Origin: CAVVJA01 sp963801715
GTDB lineage: Bacteria; Actinomycetota; Actinomycetes; Mycobacteriales; Jatrophihabitantaceae
Reading direction: 5' to 3'
Length of the DNA stretch: 64,000 nt
Assembly (NCBI GenBank): GCA_963801715.1
Contig: CAWDGB010000001.1
Coordinates: 124,001-188,000, forward strand
Under the pieces are notes generated by a model. The model was not told where the DNA came from. It was given only the letters and a program-made list of their open reading frames with translations, and searched no databases. The position numbers and the translations under genes were made by a program. How positions within the stretch are numbered: the stretch's first letter is position 1; every line of letters starts with the position of its first letter. Positions 1 through 7,310 of this stretch are shown here, one piece after another.

Positions 1-362
1 GAGCTGTATGGCATCGGGCCGATCATTGCCGGGCGGATCCTGGCCGAGGTCGAGACGGATCGACCGGTTCCCGTCGACGGCATCATTTCGCGTCCTACAA
101 CGGCACCGCACCCATCGACGTCTCCTCCGGTGAGCAGGTCCGGCATCGGCTCTCCCGCGCCGGGAACCGGCGGCTCAACCACGCGCTGCACATGATGGCG
201 GTGACACAGATCCGCCAACCAGACACGATTGGCCGCCGCTACTACGAACGCAAACGGCTCGAGGGCAAGACACCGAAAGAGGCGACTGCGCTGCCTGAAG
301 CGGCGGCTGTCCGATGTCGTGTACTGGCAGCTGGTCGCCGACCGGCGCGCGACAATCGCCGC
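1..362 (+). pseudogene. IS110-family transposase, C-terminal remnant
   Basis: The window opens inside the C-terminal Transposase_20-type domain of an IS110 transposase: a GIGPIIAGRILAEV stretch (1-48), an ASYNGTAPIDVSSGEQ stretch near 90-138, and a MMAVTQIRQ...GRRYYERKR tail up to about 285, finishing with LKRRLSDVVYWQLVAD near 300-345. These pieces lie in three frames, with a one-base gain near 64, near 75 and near 289 (an extra A in GCGACTGCGC). The upstream RuvC-like DEDD domain lies outside the window. The protein is not closely similar to the second IS110 transposase at 843, so two different IS110 elements meet here. What is seen is the conserved family sequence; whether it is a true pseudogene or a miscalled consensus cannot be decided from sequence. 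Confidence 0.8.
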
Positions 363-584
363 GTGCGGATCAGCTACGACGCCGACGCGGACGCGGTCTA
401 CATCCACCTCGGCCGCGACCCCGGCGCCGCGCATCGCACCACCACGCAGGCCGCCACACCCGACGGTGTCGACGGGTTCGTCGCACTCGACTGGGAAGAC
501 GGCCGGATCGTCGGCATCGAAATCCTCGACGCCAGCAGCCGGCTCACCCAAGACATCCTCGACGAGGCGGACATACGCAGCTGA
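363..584 (+). CDS. DUF2283 family small protein
   Basis: A 73-residue protein starting at a GTG (VRISYDADADAVYIHL). The pattern of Y-D-x-x-A-D-A-x-Y-I near the N-terminus, a central VALDWEDGRIVGIEIL strand and a C-terminal helix is typical of the DUF2283 family, whose members are 60-75 residues long and of unknown biochemical role. The reading frame is open upstream into the IS110 remnant, so a longer ATG-started reading exists from 192, but the DUF2283 homology begins only at the GTG. No good ribosome binding site is visible. It sits between two IS110 elements and may be a passenger or the surviving tail of a displaced locus. Confidence 0.65.
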   Translation: MRISYDADADAVYIHLGRDPGAAHRTTTQAATPDGVDGFVALDWEDGRIVGIEILDASSRLTQDILDEADIRS

Positions 585-610
585 GCGACCCGCAGCCAAG
601 GACCAACTCC

Positions 611-737
611 GCCGCTGTTCCCGACCGCCGCCCAACCTCGGCGCCCGCAGCCGGGGTCAAGGCTGGCGCAGCCACCCGACCGGGCTACGGCCTTGACCCC
701 GGCGAGGACGACGACACAATCCCGCCGCGGGAACAGC
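611..737 (+). ncRNA. candidate IS110 bridge-RNA region (nested stems)
   Basis: Between the DUF2283 stop and the transposase start lie about 258 non-coding bases with two nested perfect inverted repeats. The outer arms are GCTGTTCCCG at 614-623 and CGGGAACAGC at 728-737. The inner arms are CCGGGGTCAAGGC at 651-663 and GCCTTGACCCCGG at 690-702, closing a 26-base loop. IS110-group elements are known to encode a structured bridge RNA in the non-coding end upstream of the transposase gene, with internal loops that base-pair with target and donor DNA. Position and nesting fit that. The inner stem alone could also be a terminator for the gene upstream. Strand and exact ends are inferred. Confidence 0.4.
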
Positions 738-842
738 CGCACCTAAACACTTGATGTGATGAAGGAGCGGTGCCTCTGCTCCTTGGTGGTCGCCGCGGCG
801 GACTCTCGAGGTGTTCACCTGAGCATGCCGAGGGAGGCCGAG

Positions 843-1880
843 ATGGATGAACAACGCGTCGTTGATCGCCAGATCGTGGGGATGGATCTGCATCGTCGAA
901 GGTCGGTGCTGGTGCGGATGAACCAGGAGGGTGAGCGGCTGGAGACGGTCCGCATCGTCAACGACGTCGACCGGCTGGCCGACGTGATCGCCCGGGCGGG
1001 CGAGTCACCCGAGGTCGTGTTGGAAGCGACTTACGGCTGGTATTGGGCCGCGGATGCGCTGGCTGAGCTCGGCGCAACCGTGCACCTGGCGCACCCATTG
1101 GGCGTGAAGGGTTTCTCTTACCGGAGGGTGAAGAACGACGAACGTGATGCCGCTGATCTGGCCGACCTGCTCCGGATGCACCGGCTTCCCGAGGGTTGGA
1201 TCGCGCCACCGGCGACCCGCGAGCTGCGCGAGCTGGTGCGTCATCGCGCGAAGCTGGTTCATCTGCGGACCAGCCTGCGCCAGCAGGTCCACGCTCTGCT
1301 CGCCTCACGCGGGGTCGCGATACCGGTCAGTGACCTGTTCGGCGTCGCCGGCAACCAGCTGCTGGACCGCGTCTCGCTCTCGCCCGCGGCACGCACCCGG
1401 GTCATCTCCTTGCGGTCGCTGCTGGACGCGCTCGATGTCGAGATCGACGCGTTCACCAAGCTGACCGCGAAACGGCTGCGCGGCAACCCGCGCTACCAGG
1501 CAGTGCAGACCATTCCCGGGATCGGTCCGGTCCTGGCTGCGGTGTTCCTCGCCGAGATCGGCGACGTCACCCGCTTTCCCGCAGCGGCCCAGTTAGCCAG
1601 CTGGGCCGGTCTGACTCCGAAACACCATGAGTCCGATAGGACCGTGCACCGGGGCCGGATCACCAAACAAGGCAGCGTGCTGGTCCGCTGGGCCGCGATC
1701 GAAGCAGCACAATGCGCCGGCAAGAACACCCGCACCGGACAACGACGCGAGCGCATCGGGCAACGCCGCGGCCGCAACATCGGCGTCACCGCCGCCGCCC
1801 GTGACCTGCTCGGTCTGGTCTACTACGCGCTGCGCGACGGACACGTCCGCTGCCTGAGCGACCCGCTCCCCACCGCATGA
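843..1880 (+). CDS. IS110-family transposase
   Basis: A complete IS110-type DEDD recombinase of 345 residues, within the usual 330-420 range. The N-terminal RuvC-like domain shows the acidic residues expected: Asp in VGMDLHRR (residue 15), Glu in VVLEATYGW (61) and the Asp pair in KNDERDAADLADLL (99 and 102). The C-terminal domain has IPGIGPVLAAVFLAEIGD (about 223-240) and the SWAGLTPKHHES region with the conserved small residues before a GRITKQGSVLVRW segment. I chose ATG 843 because homology starts there and GAGGGAGG lies just upstream; an in-frame GTG at 756 would add 29 unrelated residues. IS110 elements have no terminal inverted repeats, so the element ends are not fixed here. It is the only transposase in the window that reads without a shift. 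Confidence 0.92.
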   Translation: MDEQRVVDRQIVGMDLHRRRSVLVRMNQEGERLETVRIVNDVDRLADVIARAGESPEVVLEATYGWYWAADALAELGATVHLAHPLGVKGFSYRRVKNDERDAADLADLLRMHRLPEGWIAPPATRELRELVRHRAKLVHLRTSLRQQVHALLASRGVAIPVSDLFGVAGNQLLDRVSLSPAARTRVISLRSLLDALDVEIDAFTKLTAKRLRGNPRYQAVQTIPGIGPVLAAVFLAEIGDVTRFPAAAQLASWAGLTPKHHESDRTVHRGRITKQGSVLVRWAAIEAAQCAGKNTRTGQRRERIGQRRGRNIGVTAAARDLLGLVYYALRDGHVRCLSDPLPTA

Positions 1881-1896
1881 CCAGTGCCACCCTCGA

Positions 1897-2000
1897 CTGG
1901 GCGCGGACCGCTCTCTGTCTGACCGCACAAGCCGGCTGGGCGCGGACCGCTTTGTGTCTGACCCTCCATACGGCTGGGCGCAGATCGTTTGTTGTCTGAC
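1897..2000 (+). repeat. three imperfect 27-bp direct repeats
   Basis: Three copies of CTGGGCGCGGACCGCT...TGTCTGAC begin at 1897, 1936 and 1974, each 27 bases long and 38-39 bases apart. Copies one and two differ at two positions; copy three has CAGATCGTTTGT in the middle. They start 16 bases after the transposase stop codon. The spacing is iteron-like. They could be binding sites near the right end of the IS110 element or an unrelated repeat. Confidence 0.8.
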
Positions 2001-2510
2001 CCCTCCACGGCGCGGTCGCCTTCTTGATTGATCCCGCCCAGCCGAACCACCTGTCGCACCACTCCATGCCAGCACCACCTGGCGAAGGAATGACCGGCAG
2101 CCCACCCCGGGCCTGCCCACCAGCCGAAGAAGCACCGGCTCTGGAGCACACACGCGGCAACCTCAACCTCGGCGCCCACAGAACGGTAACCACAACCTCC
2201 TTCTCCGAACTGCACAGCATCCGCCCGCTCGACGTGCGCCTCCAGGACCTTCGGCCGCTACGCGGTCGGCCTCCGGCCGATCCTGGACCCACACGCCGCA
2301 CTGGCGTTCACCCCAACCACATCGGAGAAGAACAAACATGGTCAACAACAGACCCAGCACACTTGACCGGCCCCGCTCCTTCAGGAATGACAGAGAGGTG
2401 CCGATAAATGGCGTGAGGGTCCGGGGCGGTAGGCCGGGCACCGTTCTGTTGGTAGCTGGAACCTGTCTACGAAGTCCCACGTTCGATGCAACCGACCCGG
2501 GTTATGCAGC
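2001..2510. other. intergenic stretch, no convincing gene
   Basis: This 510-base stretch lies between the triplicated repeat and the IS256 remnant. Open frames exist on both strands, but none shows a recognisable domain, a sound ribosome binding site or plausible protein composition. It probably contains the undefined right end of the IS110 element and decayed flanking DNA. Confidence 0.5.
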
Positions 2511-2627
2511 GGCGTCCACGAAAGTGGTGTATGGGTCTTGATCCGTTCGACGTGTTGCCGTAGTTGAGAGGCCACCGTGTCGATCCTTCGAACGAGCTCG
2601 CAACTCATCGAAGGAACGGAGAGCACA

Positions 2628-3183
2628 ATGGCCGCTCTGACCAGTGTTGACCTCGTGCGAGTGGTGCGGGAGAACCTGGAGCAAGCGAGTCCTGATCTGC
2701 TGCGGGCGATGGTGAACCTTCGCCGAGGCGATGATAGACGCGGGAGGCGGACGCGATCTGCGGGTTCCGTTCGGGCGGTCAGCGAGCGGGTGAACCGGCG
2801 TAATGGGTATCGGGACGACCTGGGATATGCGCGTGGGAAGCATCGAGCTGGCAATCCCGAAGGGCGAGGGCAGCTATTCCCGACTCGGCAGCGACACTCG
2901 GAGCAGGCCCTGGTCTCGGTCGTGGCGATCAGCTACCTGCTCGGTGTGTCAACTCGGCGGCTGAACAAGCCAAGCTGGCTTTCGACCGTGGGCATCACCA
3001 GCTTGTCCGTTCGCAGATCTCACAGAGGGCAAAGAGCCTGGATGGCGCTGTCGAGCTGTTCCCGACCAAGCCGCCGATAGACGGCCGGCCCACCGGTTCG
3101 TGCAGGCCGACGATTGTCGATCAGGGTCCGCGAAGGCGTCCGTACGGTGATCGTTCACGGGCCAATTGCGGTCGGGGTTAACG
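2628..3183 (+). pseudogene. IS256-family (mutator type) transposase fragment
   Basis: The N-terminal third of an IS256/MULE-type transposase. Recognisable segments are QASPDLLRAMV (about 2676-2712), FAEAMIDA, ERVNRRNGYRD near 2785-2815, MRVGSIELAIPK near 2828-2862, EQALVSVVAISYLLGVSTRR (about 2900-2955), GITSLS near 2993, and FVQAD followed by VREGVRTVIVHGP near 3097-3160. The pieces fall in all three frames, so the gene carries at least six frame changes in about 550 bases. The direction of each change is consistent with one added base. The three catalytic acidic residues of the family lie further downstream and are absent. It cannot encode a working enzyme as written. Confidence 0.75.
3176..3183. 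repeat. 8-bp target site duplication, left copy
   Basis: GGTTAACG immediately precedes the left terminal repeat of the ISL3 element and is repeated exactly at 4614-4621. Eight base pairs is the usual duplication length for ISL3-family insertion. Confidence 0.9.
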
Positions 3184-4613
3184 GGCTCTTCGTGATCAAG
3201 GTGATAGCTCAGGGTTGACGCGGCGGTTTGTCTTCGCGTGATTAGGTTCCTGGGGCCTCAAGATTCGTGGTGCTTGGACACGAGTCGAAGGAGGCCCCAG
3301 GTGCACCACGACGGTAGCGCGGCGACGGCGATGCTCGGCCTTCGTGCCTTGTGCTGCTCGCGGTGTCGGACCATGGCGGCGAGGCCCGGCCAGTCCATCG
3401 AGACGACCGAGGCGGTGGTCGGCTGCCCGGACTGCGGTGTCGTCGCGCGGCTGCATGATCGTCGCCGCACCGATGTACGGGATCCTCCGGCAGGCGGCCG
3501 GCCGGTAACGCTGGTGTGGATCAAGCGGGTGGCGGTGCATGGAGCCGGACTGCCCACGGCGGACCTGGACCGAGACCAGCGAGCACATCCGCCCGCGGGC
3601 GTCGTTGACCGAGCGGGCGCGGCGGGAGGCGTGCCGCCGGGTCCGGCAGCACGGCGAGACCGTCGCCCGGGTCGCCGGCCAGTACGGCGCCGGGTGGCAG
3701 GCAATCATGAACGCGGTCGTCGAGTACGGCAGGCCGCTGGTCGAGGACCCGACTCGGCTGGACGGCGTCGAGCGCCTGGGGATAGACGAGACAGCCTTCC
3801 TCGGGGCGAACGCCTACCACTCGACCACCTTCGTCACCGGCATCGTCGACCTGACCGGCCCCGTGGCCCGACTGCTCGACGTGGTCGACGGCCGCAGCGG
3901 GAAAGCCTTGTGTGACTGGGTTTCCGGCCGCACCACCGCGTGGCGGGAGCAGGTTACCGTTGCCGCGCTGAATTCGTTCCGTGGCTACGCCACCGCGCTG
4001 TCCACCTCACTGCCACAGGCGGTGCGGGTATTGGACGCGTTCCACGTGACCCGGCTCGGCTTCGCCGCCGTCGATGACGTGCGCCGCCGGGTGCAGCAAG
4101 ACTCGACCGGGCACCGCGGCCGCAAACACGACCCGCTGTACCGGATTCGGCGGTTGCTGCGCCGGCGCGCCGACCGGCTCACCCAACACGCCTGGCAGCG
4201 GCTGCTGATCGGGCTCGAGCTCAGCGACGTCGATGAACAGATCGGCCGCACCTGGATCGCCGCCCAAGACCTATGCCGCCTCTACAGCTGCCGCAGCCGC
4301 TACGCCGCCGAACAGCACCTGCACCGCTGGCTCGTCCACTGCGCCGACTCGAACATCCCCGAGCTACACCGCCTCGCCCGCACCCTCGACATCTGGCGTT
4401 CCGAGCTGCTCGCCTACTTCGACACCGGCGGCCTATCCAACGGGCCGACCGAAGCGATCAACGCCCTCATCAAAAAGATCAAGCGCATCGGCCACGGATT
4501 CCGCAACTTCACCAACTACCGGCTGCGGCTACTACTGCACTGCGGCGTCGCCTGGCAAACTCCACAACCAGCACGAATCAGAGGCCGGTTACCACGATTG
4601 GCCGCGTAGAGCC
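3184..4613 (+). mobile_element. ISL3-family insertion sequence, 1430 bp
   Basis: The element is bounded by imperfect terminal inverted repeats that begin GGCTCT: GGCTCTTCGTGATCAA at 3184 and, on the other strand from 4613, GGCTCTACGCGGCCAA. It is flanked by identical 8-bp copies of GGTTAACG. It contains a single transposase gene. The perfect duplication suggests a fairly recent insertion into the IS256 remnant. Confidence 0.9.
3301..4609 (+). pseudogene. ISL3-family transposase with one frameshift
   Basis: The gene starts at GTG 3301 behind a strong AAGGAGG. The N-terminal zinc ribbon is visible as VGCPDCGVVARLHDRR (about 3418-3465) and, after a shift, CMEPDCPRRTW (from about 3537). The catalytic DDE-type domain follows: GIDETAF (about 3780), VDGRSGKAL, LDAFHVTRLG, and near the C-terminus SNGPTEAINALIKKIKR, typical of ISL3 transposases. 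The full length would be about 436 residues, normal for the family. One extra G in AAGCGGGTGG near 3526-3530 separates the zinc ribbon from the rest. Removing it restores a single frame, so this may be a sequencing artefact and the element may be active. Confidence 0.85.
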
Positions 4614-4621
4614 GGTTAACG
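4614..4621. repeat. 8-bp target site duplication, right copy
   Basis: An exact copy of GGTTAACG directly follows the right terminal repeat of the ISL3 element and matches the copy at 3176-3183. Confidence 0.9.
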
Positions 4622-4681
4622 TCGACGGCCCGTTCTACGGTGATTCCGGACTGCGCAATACAGGCCGCCACGAAATCTGGC

Positions 4682-4723
4682 GGATTATGAGTCCCCTGCT
4701 CTAACCGGCTGAGCTACCGCCCC
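4682..4723 (-). pseudogene. truncated tRNA-Met (CAT), 5' half only
   Basis: Read on the minus strand from 4723, the sequence has a 5' acceptor strand GGGGCGG, the D arm GCTC-AGCCGGTTA-GAGC, and an anticodon arm with loop CTCATAA (anticodon CAT). Identity stops after TCC of the anticodon 3' strand. The variable loop, T arm and 3' acceptor strand are missing, and what follows is the edge of the IS256 remnant. The cut at the anticodon stem resembles an integration or transposition breakpoint. It cannot make a tRNA. Confidence 0.75.
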
Positions 4724-5995
4724 TGGCTGACGGGTCCGCGCTCGCCACCCTAGAGCACCGTCCTCACGGTCTCGCGATAGCACAAACTGACGATGAACGA
4801 GAATCGCACCTAGGATAAGAAACGCTAGCCCTGACAGCACATAGTAGTTTCCGTATACGAGCTGCCACCCGGTCCAGTGGAGTTCTCTTCCCAGGTCATG
4901 CGGAGCAAACCGCAGCCATCCGGATGGCCGTATAGGCGCGGTGCTATCAATGACGCCGTCGCTGCGGATCCTAAGTGGCCACCATCCGAACAACACGATT
5001 ACTGCCGAACCAAGTGCTACCCGCAGACCTAGCGGCCACCCGGGTACGGCGACGAGCCCGAGCAGTGGCACCACCCAGACCCAGTGATGTGTCCACGACA
5101 CCGGCGATATCAGTAGTCCAGTTACCGCAGTCACGGTCACGCCGAGTAGTTCCTGGCCGGACCGGGACGCGGCGACGGCCACGGCAAGGCCGAGCGCGGC
5201 GACTACACAGCCGACGCACACCCACAGCCACAACGAGCTTGACGGCGAGGTCAATCGGCGCAGGGCGCCATTCAGCGACTGGTTGACCAAACGATTGGGC
5301 GCATCTCCGGCCTGCATGAATCGACCGCCCCAGTAACTGGCCGAATCGGATGGAAACACACCAAACCCGACTGCAATGGTCCCGGCGAACACCGACGCCG
5401 CCACAATCGCCGCGCGGCGCCGGCCGCTGAACCACAGATACGGCACGAACACCAGCGGCGTGAGCTTGACGCCGGCCGCTACACCGATCCCGATTCCCTT
5501 CCATCGAGCGGAGTCGGATCTCGCCAGGTCGACGACGACGACGGCGAGCAGAACCAGATTGAGCTGCCCGAAGAAGAGTGTCATGACCACTGGCTCGAGC
5601 CAGAGCGCGGCGGCGGCGGTCGCCAGGAGAACGCTCGACACGGCACGCCCAGCCAGCCGGAGAGACCCGCGGGCAGTGAGGACCACGCTCACGAGCCCGG
5701 CCGCGAGGAGCAGCATTTGCCACCCGCCAAAGGGCACCAGGCTTACGAGCGCGAACAGGAGCGCGGCAAACGGCGGATACGTGAACGGCAAGTCAACGGG
5801 ACCGAAACCCGTTCCGTATATCGGGTCACCACGGAGTGCGGCAGCGCCGGCGTCTCGATACACCACGGCATCGCCTTGCTGAAGGTAGTGAGCCGGATCA
5901 GCGGCTATCAGGACTACCCAGCCCGTCACCGAGACTACGGCGAGCACGACGCCGACAAGCAAGCCGGACGGAACCGATCTCCGCCCGACTCGCAT
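4685..5995 (-). CDS. GT87-type polyprenol-phosphate mannosyltransferase-like membrane protein
   Basis: A 436-residue integral membrane protein with about ten hydrophobic helices, of the DUF2029/GT87 type. In actinobacteria such enzymes transfer mannose from polyprenyl-phosphate-mannose on the outer face of the membrane. Seen in the sequence are an N-terminal helix (about residues 10-32), the QGDAVVYRDAG loop with acidic residues typical of GT-C folds, GQLNLVLLAVV, and the SPVSWTHHWVW motif around residue 320. The ATG at 5995 was chosen because homology starts there; longer readings overlap the divergent gene. The last 15 or so codons run into the tRNA fragment and stop at a TAA inside its anticodon loop, so the C-terminus is probably not native. 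Substrate is inferred. Confidence 0.75.
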   Translation of the reverse strand: MRVGRRSVPSGLLVGVVLAVVSVTGWVVLIAADPAHYLQQGDAVVYRDAGAAALRGDPIYGTGFGPVDLPFTYPPFAALLFALVSLVPFGGWQMLLLAAGLVSVVLTARGSLRLAGRAVSSVLLATAAAALWLEPVVMTLFFGQLNLVLLAVVVVDLARSDSARWKGIGIGVAAGVKLTPLVFVPYLWFSGRRRAAIVAASVFAGTIAVGFGVFPSDSASYWGGRFMQAGDAPNRLVNQSLNGALRRLTSPSSSLWLWVCVGCVVAALGLAVAVAASRSGQELLGVTVTAVTGLLISPVSWTHHWVWVVPLLGLVAVPGWPLGLRVALGSAVIVLFGWWPLRIRSDGVIDSTAPIRPSGWLRFAPHDLGRELHWTGWQLVYGNYYVLSGLAFLILGAILVHRQFVLSRDREDGALGWRARTRQPGAVAQPVRAGDS

Positions 5996-6068
5996 GCAAG
6001 CAACGTAACGCTGTCCGCCCGATGACGTGAGCCGCCGACGACGCATTGGCTCGATGTCATAACCTCTC

Positions 6069-7310
6069 GTGGTGCCGAACTCGTCGCCACCCGGTAATCC
6101 CGCCACGTCTGTCGTCATCGGGGCCGGCGGAACCGGCGGTCACATCTACCCCGGTCTTGCGACGGCCGATGCAATTCGCGTGGCGCGCCCCGATTCACAG
6201 ATCGTGTTCGTCGGTACGAAACGAGGACTCGAAGGGCAGCTCATCCCACAGGCTGGCTACGAGCTCGTCACCGTCGACATGCTGCCCCTCAACAAGGACC
6301 TGGGGTGGAGGCTTGCCTTATTTCCCGTCTCGATTGTCCGGTCGACGGCGCAGACGCTCCGAACGCTTCGGGGACGGAAGGTCGACGTCGTGCTCGGGAT
6401 GGGGGGTTACCCGAGCGTTCCTGCCGTGCTCGCGGCCTGGCTCGCTCGCGTGCCACGGATCATCCACGAGTCCAATGCCACTCCGGGTCTGGCCAACCGG
6501 TTTGTGAGCCGTTTCGCTCCGAACATCGCGTTGGCGTTCCAGGAGGGCGGTCGAAAACTCCCGCGCCACCGAGACACTCGGCTCATCGGCATGCCGATCA
6601 GCGAGTCCTTAGCCGCATTCGACCGCGACGCATTGCGTGAGGAGGCGCGGGCCCACTTCAGCCTGAAAGACGGCGAGCGCATGGTGCTCGTCAGCGGCGG
6701 CAGCCTGGGTGCAGTCCGACTTAGCAGGGCCGCCGCCGACCTCGCGGGTCGCTGGCGGAACCGGACCGATATCCGGTTCGTGATCAAAGCTGGTCGAGAT
6801 CAGCTGCCAACAATCGAGCAGCAACTGACGAGCAATGGCGGTCATGACGTCGCGACGGCTCTTGCTTACCTCGACCGGATGGACTTGGCGTACGCCGCCG
6901 CCGACATCACGGTCTGTCGAGCCGGCTCCGGTACCGTCGCCGAGCTCTCGCACGTTGGACTACCTGCCGTCTTGGTGCCCTATCCGTCGGCCGCGCACGA
7001 TCATCAGAGCTTCAACGCCCAGGCGCTCGTCGACATCGGCGCGGCGCTCATGATCCGGGATTCCGAGGTGTCGGCCGATCGGCTCGAGCAGGTGTTGACG
7101 CCGGTCCTGACCGACCCGGCGAGGCTGGCCACCATGGCCGCGGCGGCCCACCAGACCGTGCACGTTACGGCGGCTCGTGACCTGGCCCGCTGGGTACTGG
7201 AGCTGGCCGACCATCCAGGCATCGATCGACGCGACGGTCACTCGCGCGGCGACCGCGACCACCCTTACGACCACGACATCGACAGCCACGAACAGGAGCT
7301 ATCCGCATGA
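6069..7310 (+). CDS. MurG-like N-acetylglucosaminyltransferase (GT28)
   Basis: A 413-residue GT-B fold protein similar to MurG, which adds GlcNAc to undecaprenyl-PP-MurNAc-pentapeptide on the inner face of the membrane. The N-terminal IGAGGTGGHIYPGLA loop (residues 17-31) matches the glycine-rich lipid-phosphate loop of MurG. GMGGYPSVPAVLAA, HESNATPGLANR, VSGGSLGA and the C-terminal nucleotide-sugar region AADITVCRAGSGTVAEL and PYPSAAHDHQSFNA follow in order. The last 30 residues are rich in His and Asp and lie beyond the family core. The gene overlaps the next by four bases. Because it is not among division and cell-wall genes, it is probably a paralog acting in another surface glycan pathway; a role in peptidoglycan cannot be excluded. 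Confidence 0.85.
   Translation: MVPNSSPPGNPATSVVIGAGGTGGHIYPGLATADAIRVARPDSQIVFVGTKRGLEGQLIPQAGYELVTVDMLPLNKDLGWRLALFPVSIVRSTAQTLRTLRGRKVDVVLGMGGYPSVPAVLAAWLARVPRIIHESNATPGLANRFVSRFAPNIALAFQEGGRKLPRHRDTRLIGMPISESLAAFDRDALREEARAHFSLKDGERMVLVSGGSLGAVRLSRAAADLAGRWRNRTDIRFVIKAGRDQLPTIEQQLTSNGGHDVATALAYLDRMDLAYAAADITVCRAGSGTVAELSHVGLPAVLVPYPSAAHDHQSFNAQALVDIGAALMIRDSEVSADRLEQVLTPVLTDPARLATMAAAAHQTVHVTAARDLARWVLELADHPGIDRRDGHSRGDRDHPYDHDIDSHEQELSA

Larger units (their letters stand above)
2511..4660 (+). mobile_element. IS256-family remnant, split by an ISL3 element
   Basis: The left end is probably at the GGCGTCCACGAAAGTGGTG stretch at 2511, about 117 bases before the transposase start. Only the 5' half of the element survives, up to the target-duplicated GGTTAACG at 3176. 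After the ISL3 insertion the reading GVNVDG resumes at 4614-4632, where an IS256 transposase would continue with GVNADG. The right end is missing; the sequence then abuts a broken tRNA gene. Confidence 0.65.

Noticed and set aside
192..584. A fusion of IS110 C-terminus with DUF2283
   Set aside because: The shared frame is accidental: the transposase tail continues in another frame past 289, and DUF2283 homology begins only at 363.
2024..2407. Plus-strand frame of 127 codons downstream of the IS110 repeats
   Set aside because: Pro/Arg-rich composition, no ribosome binding site and no recognisable domain.
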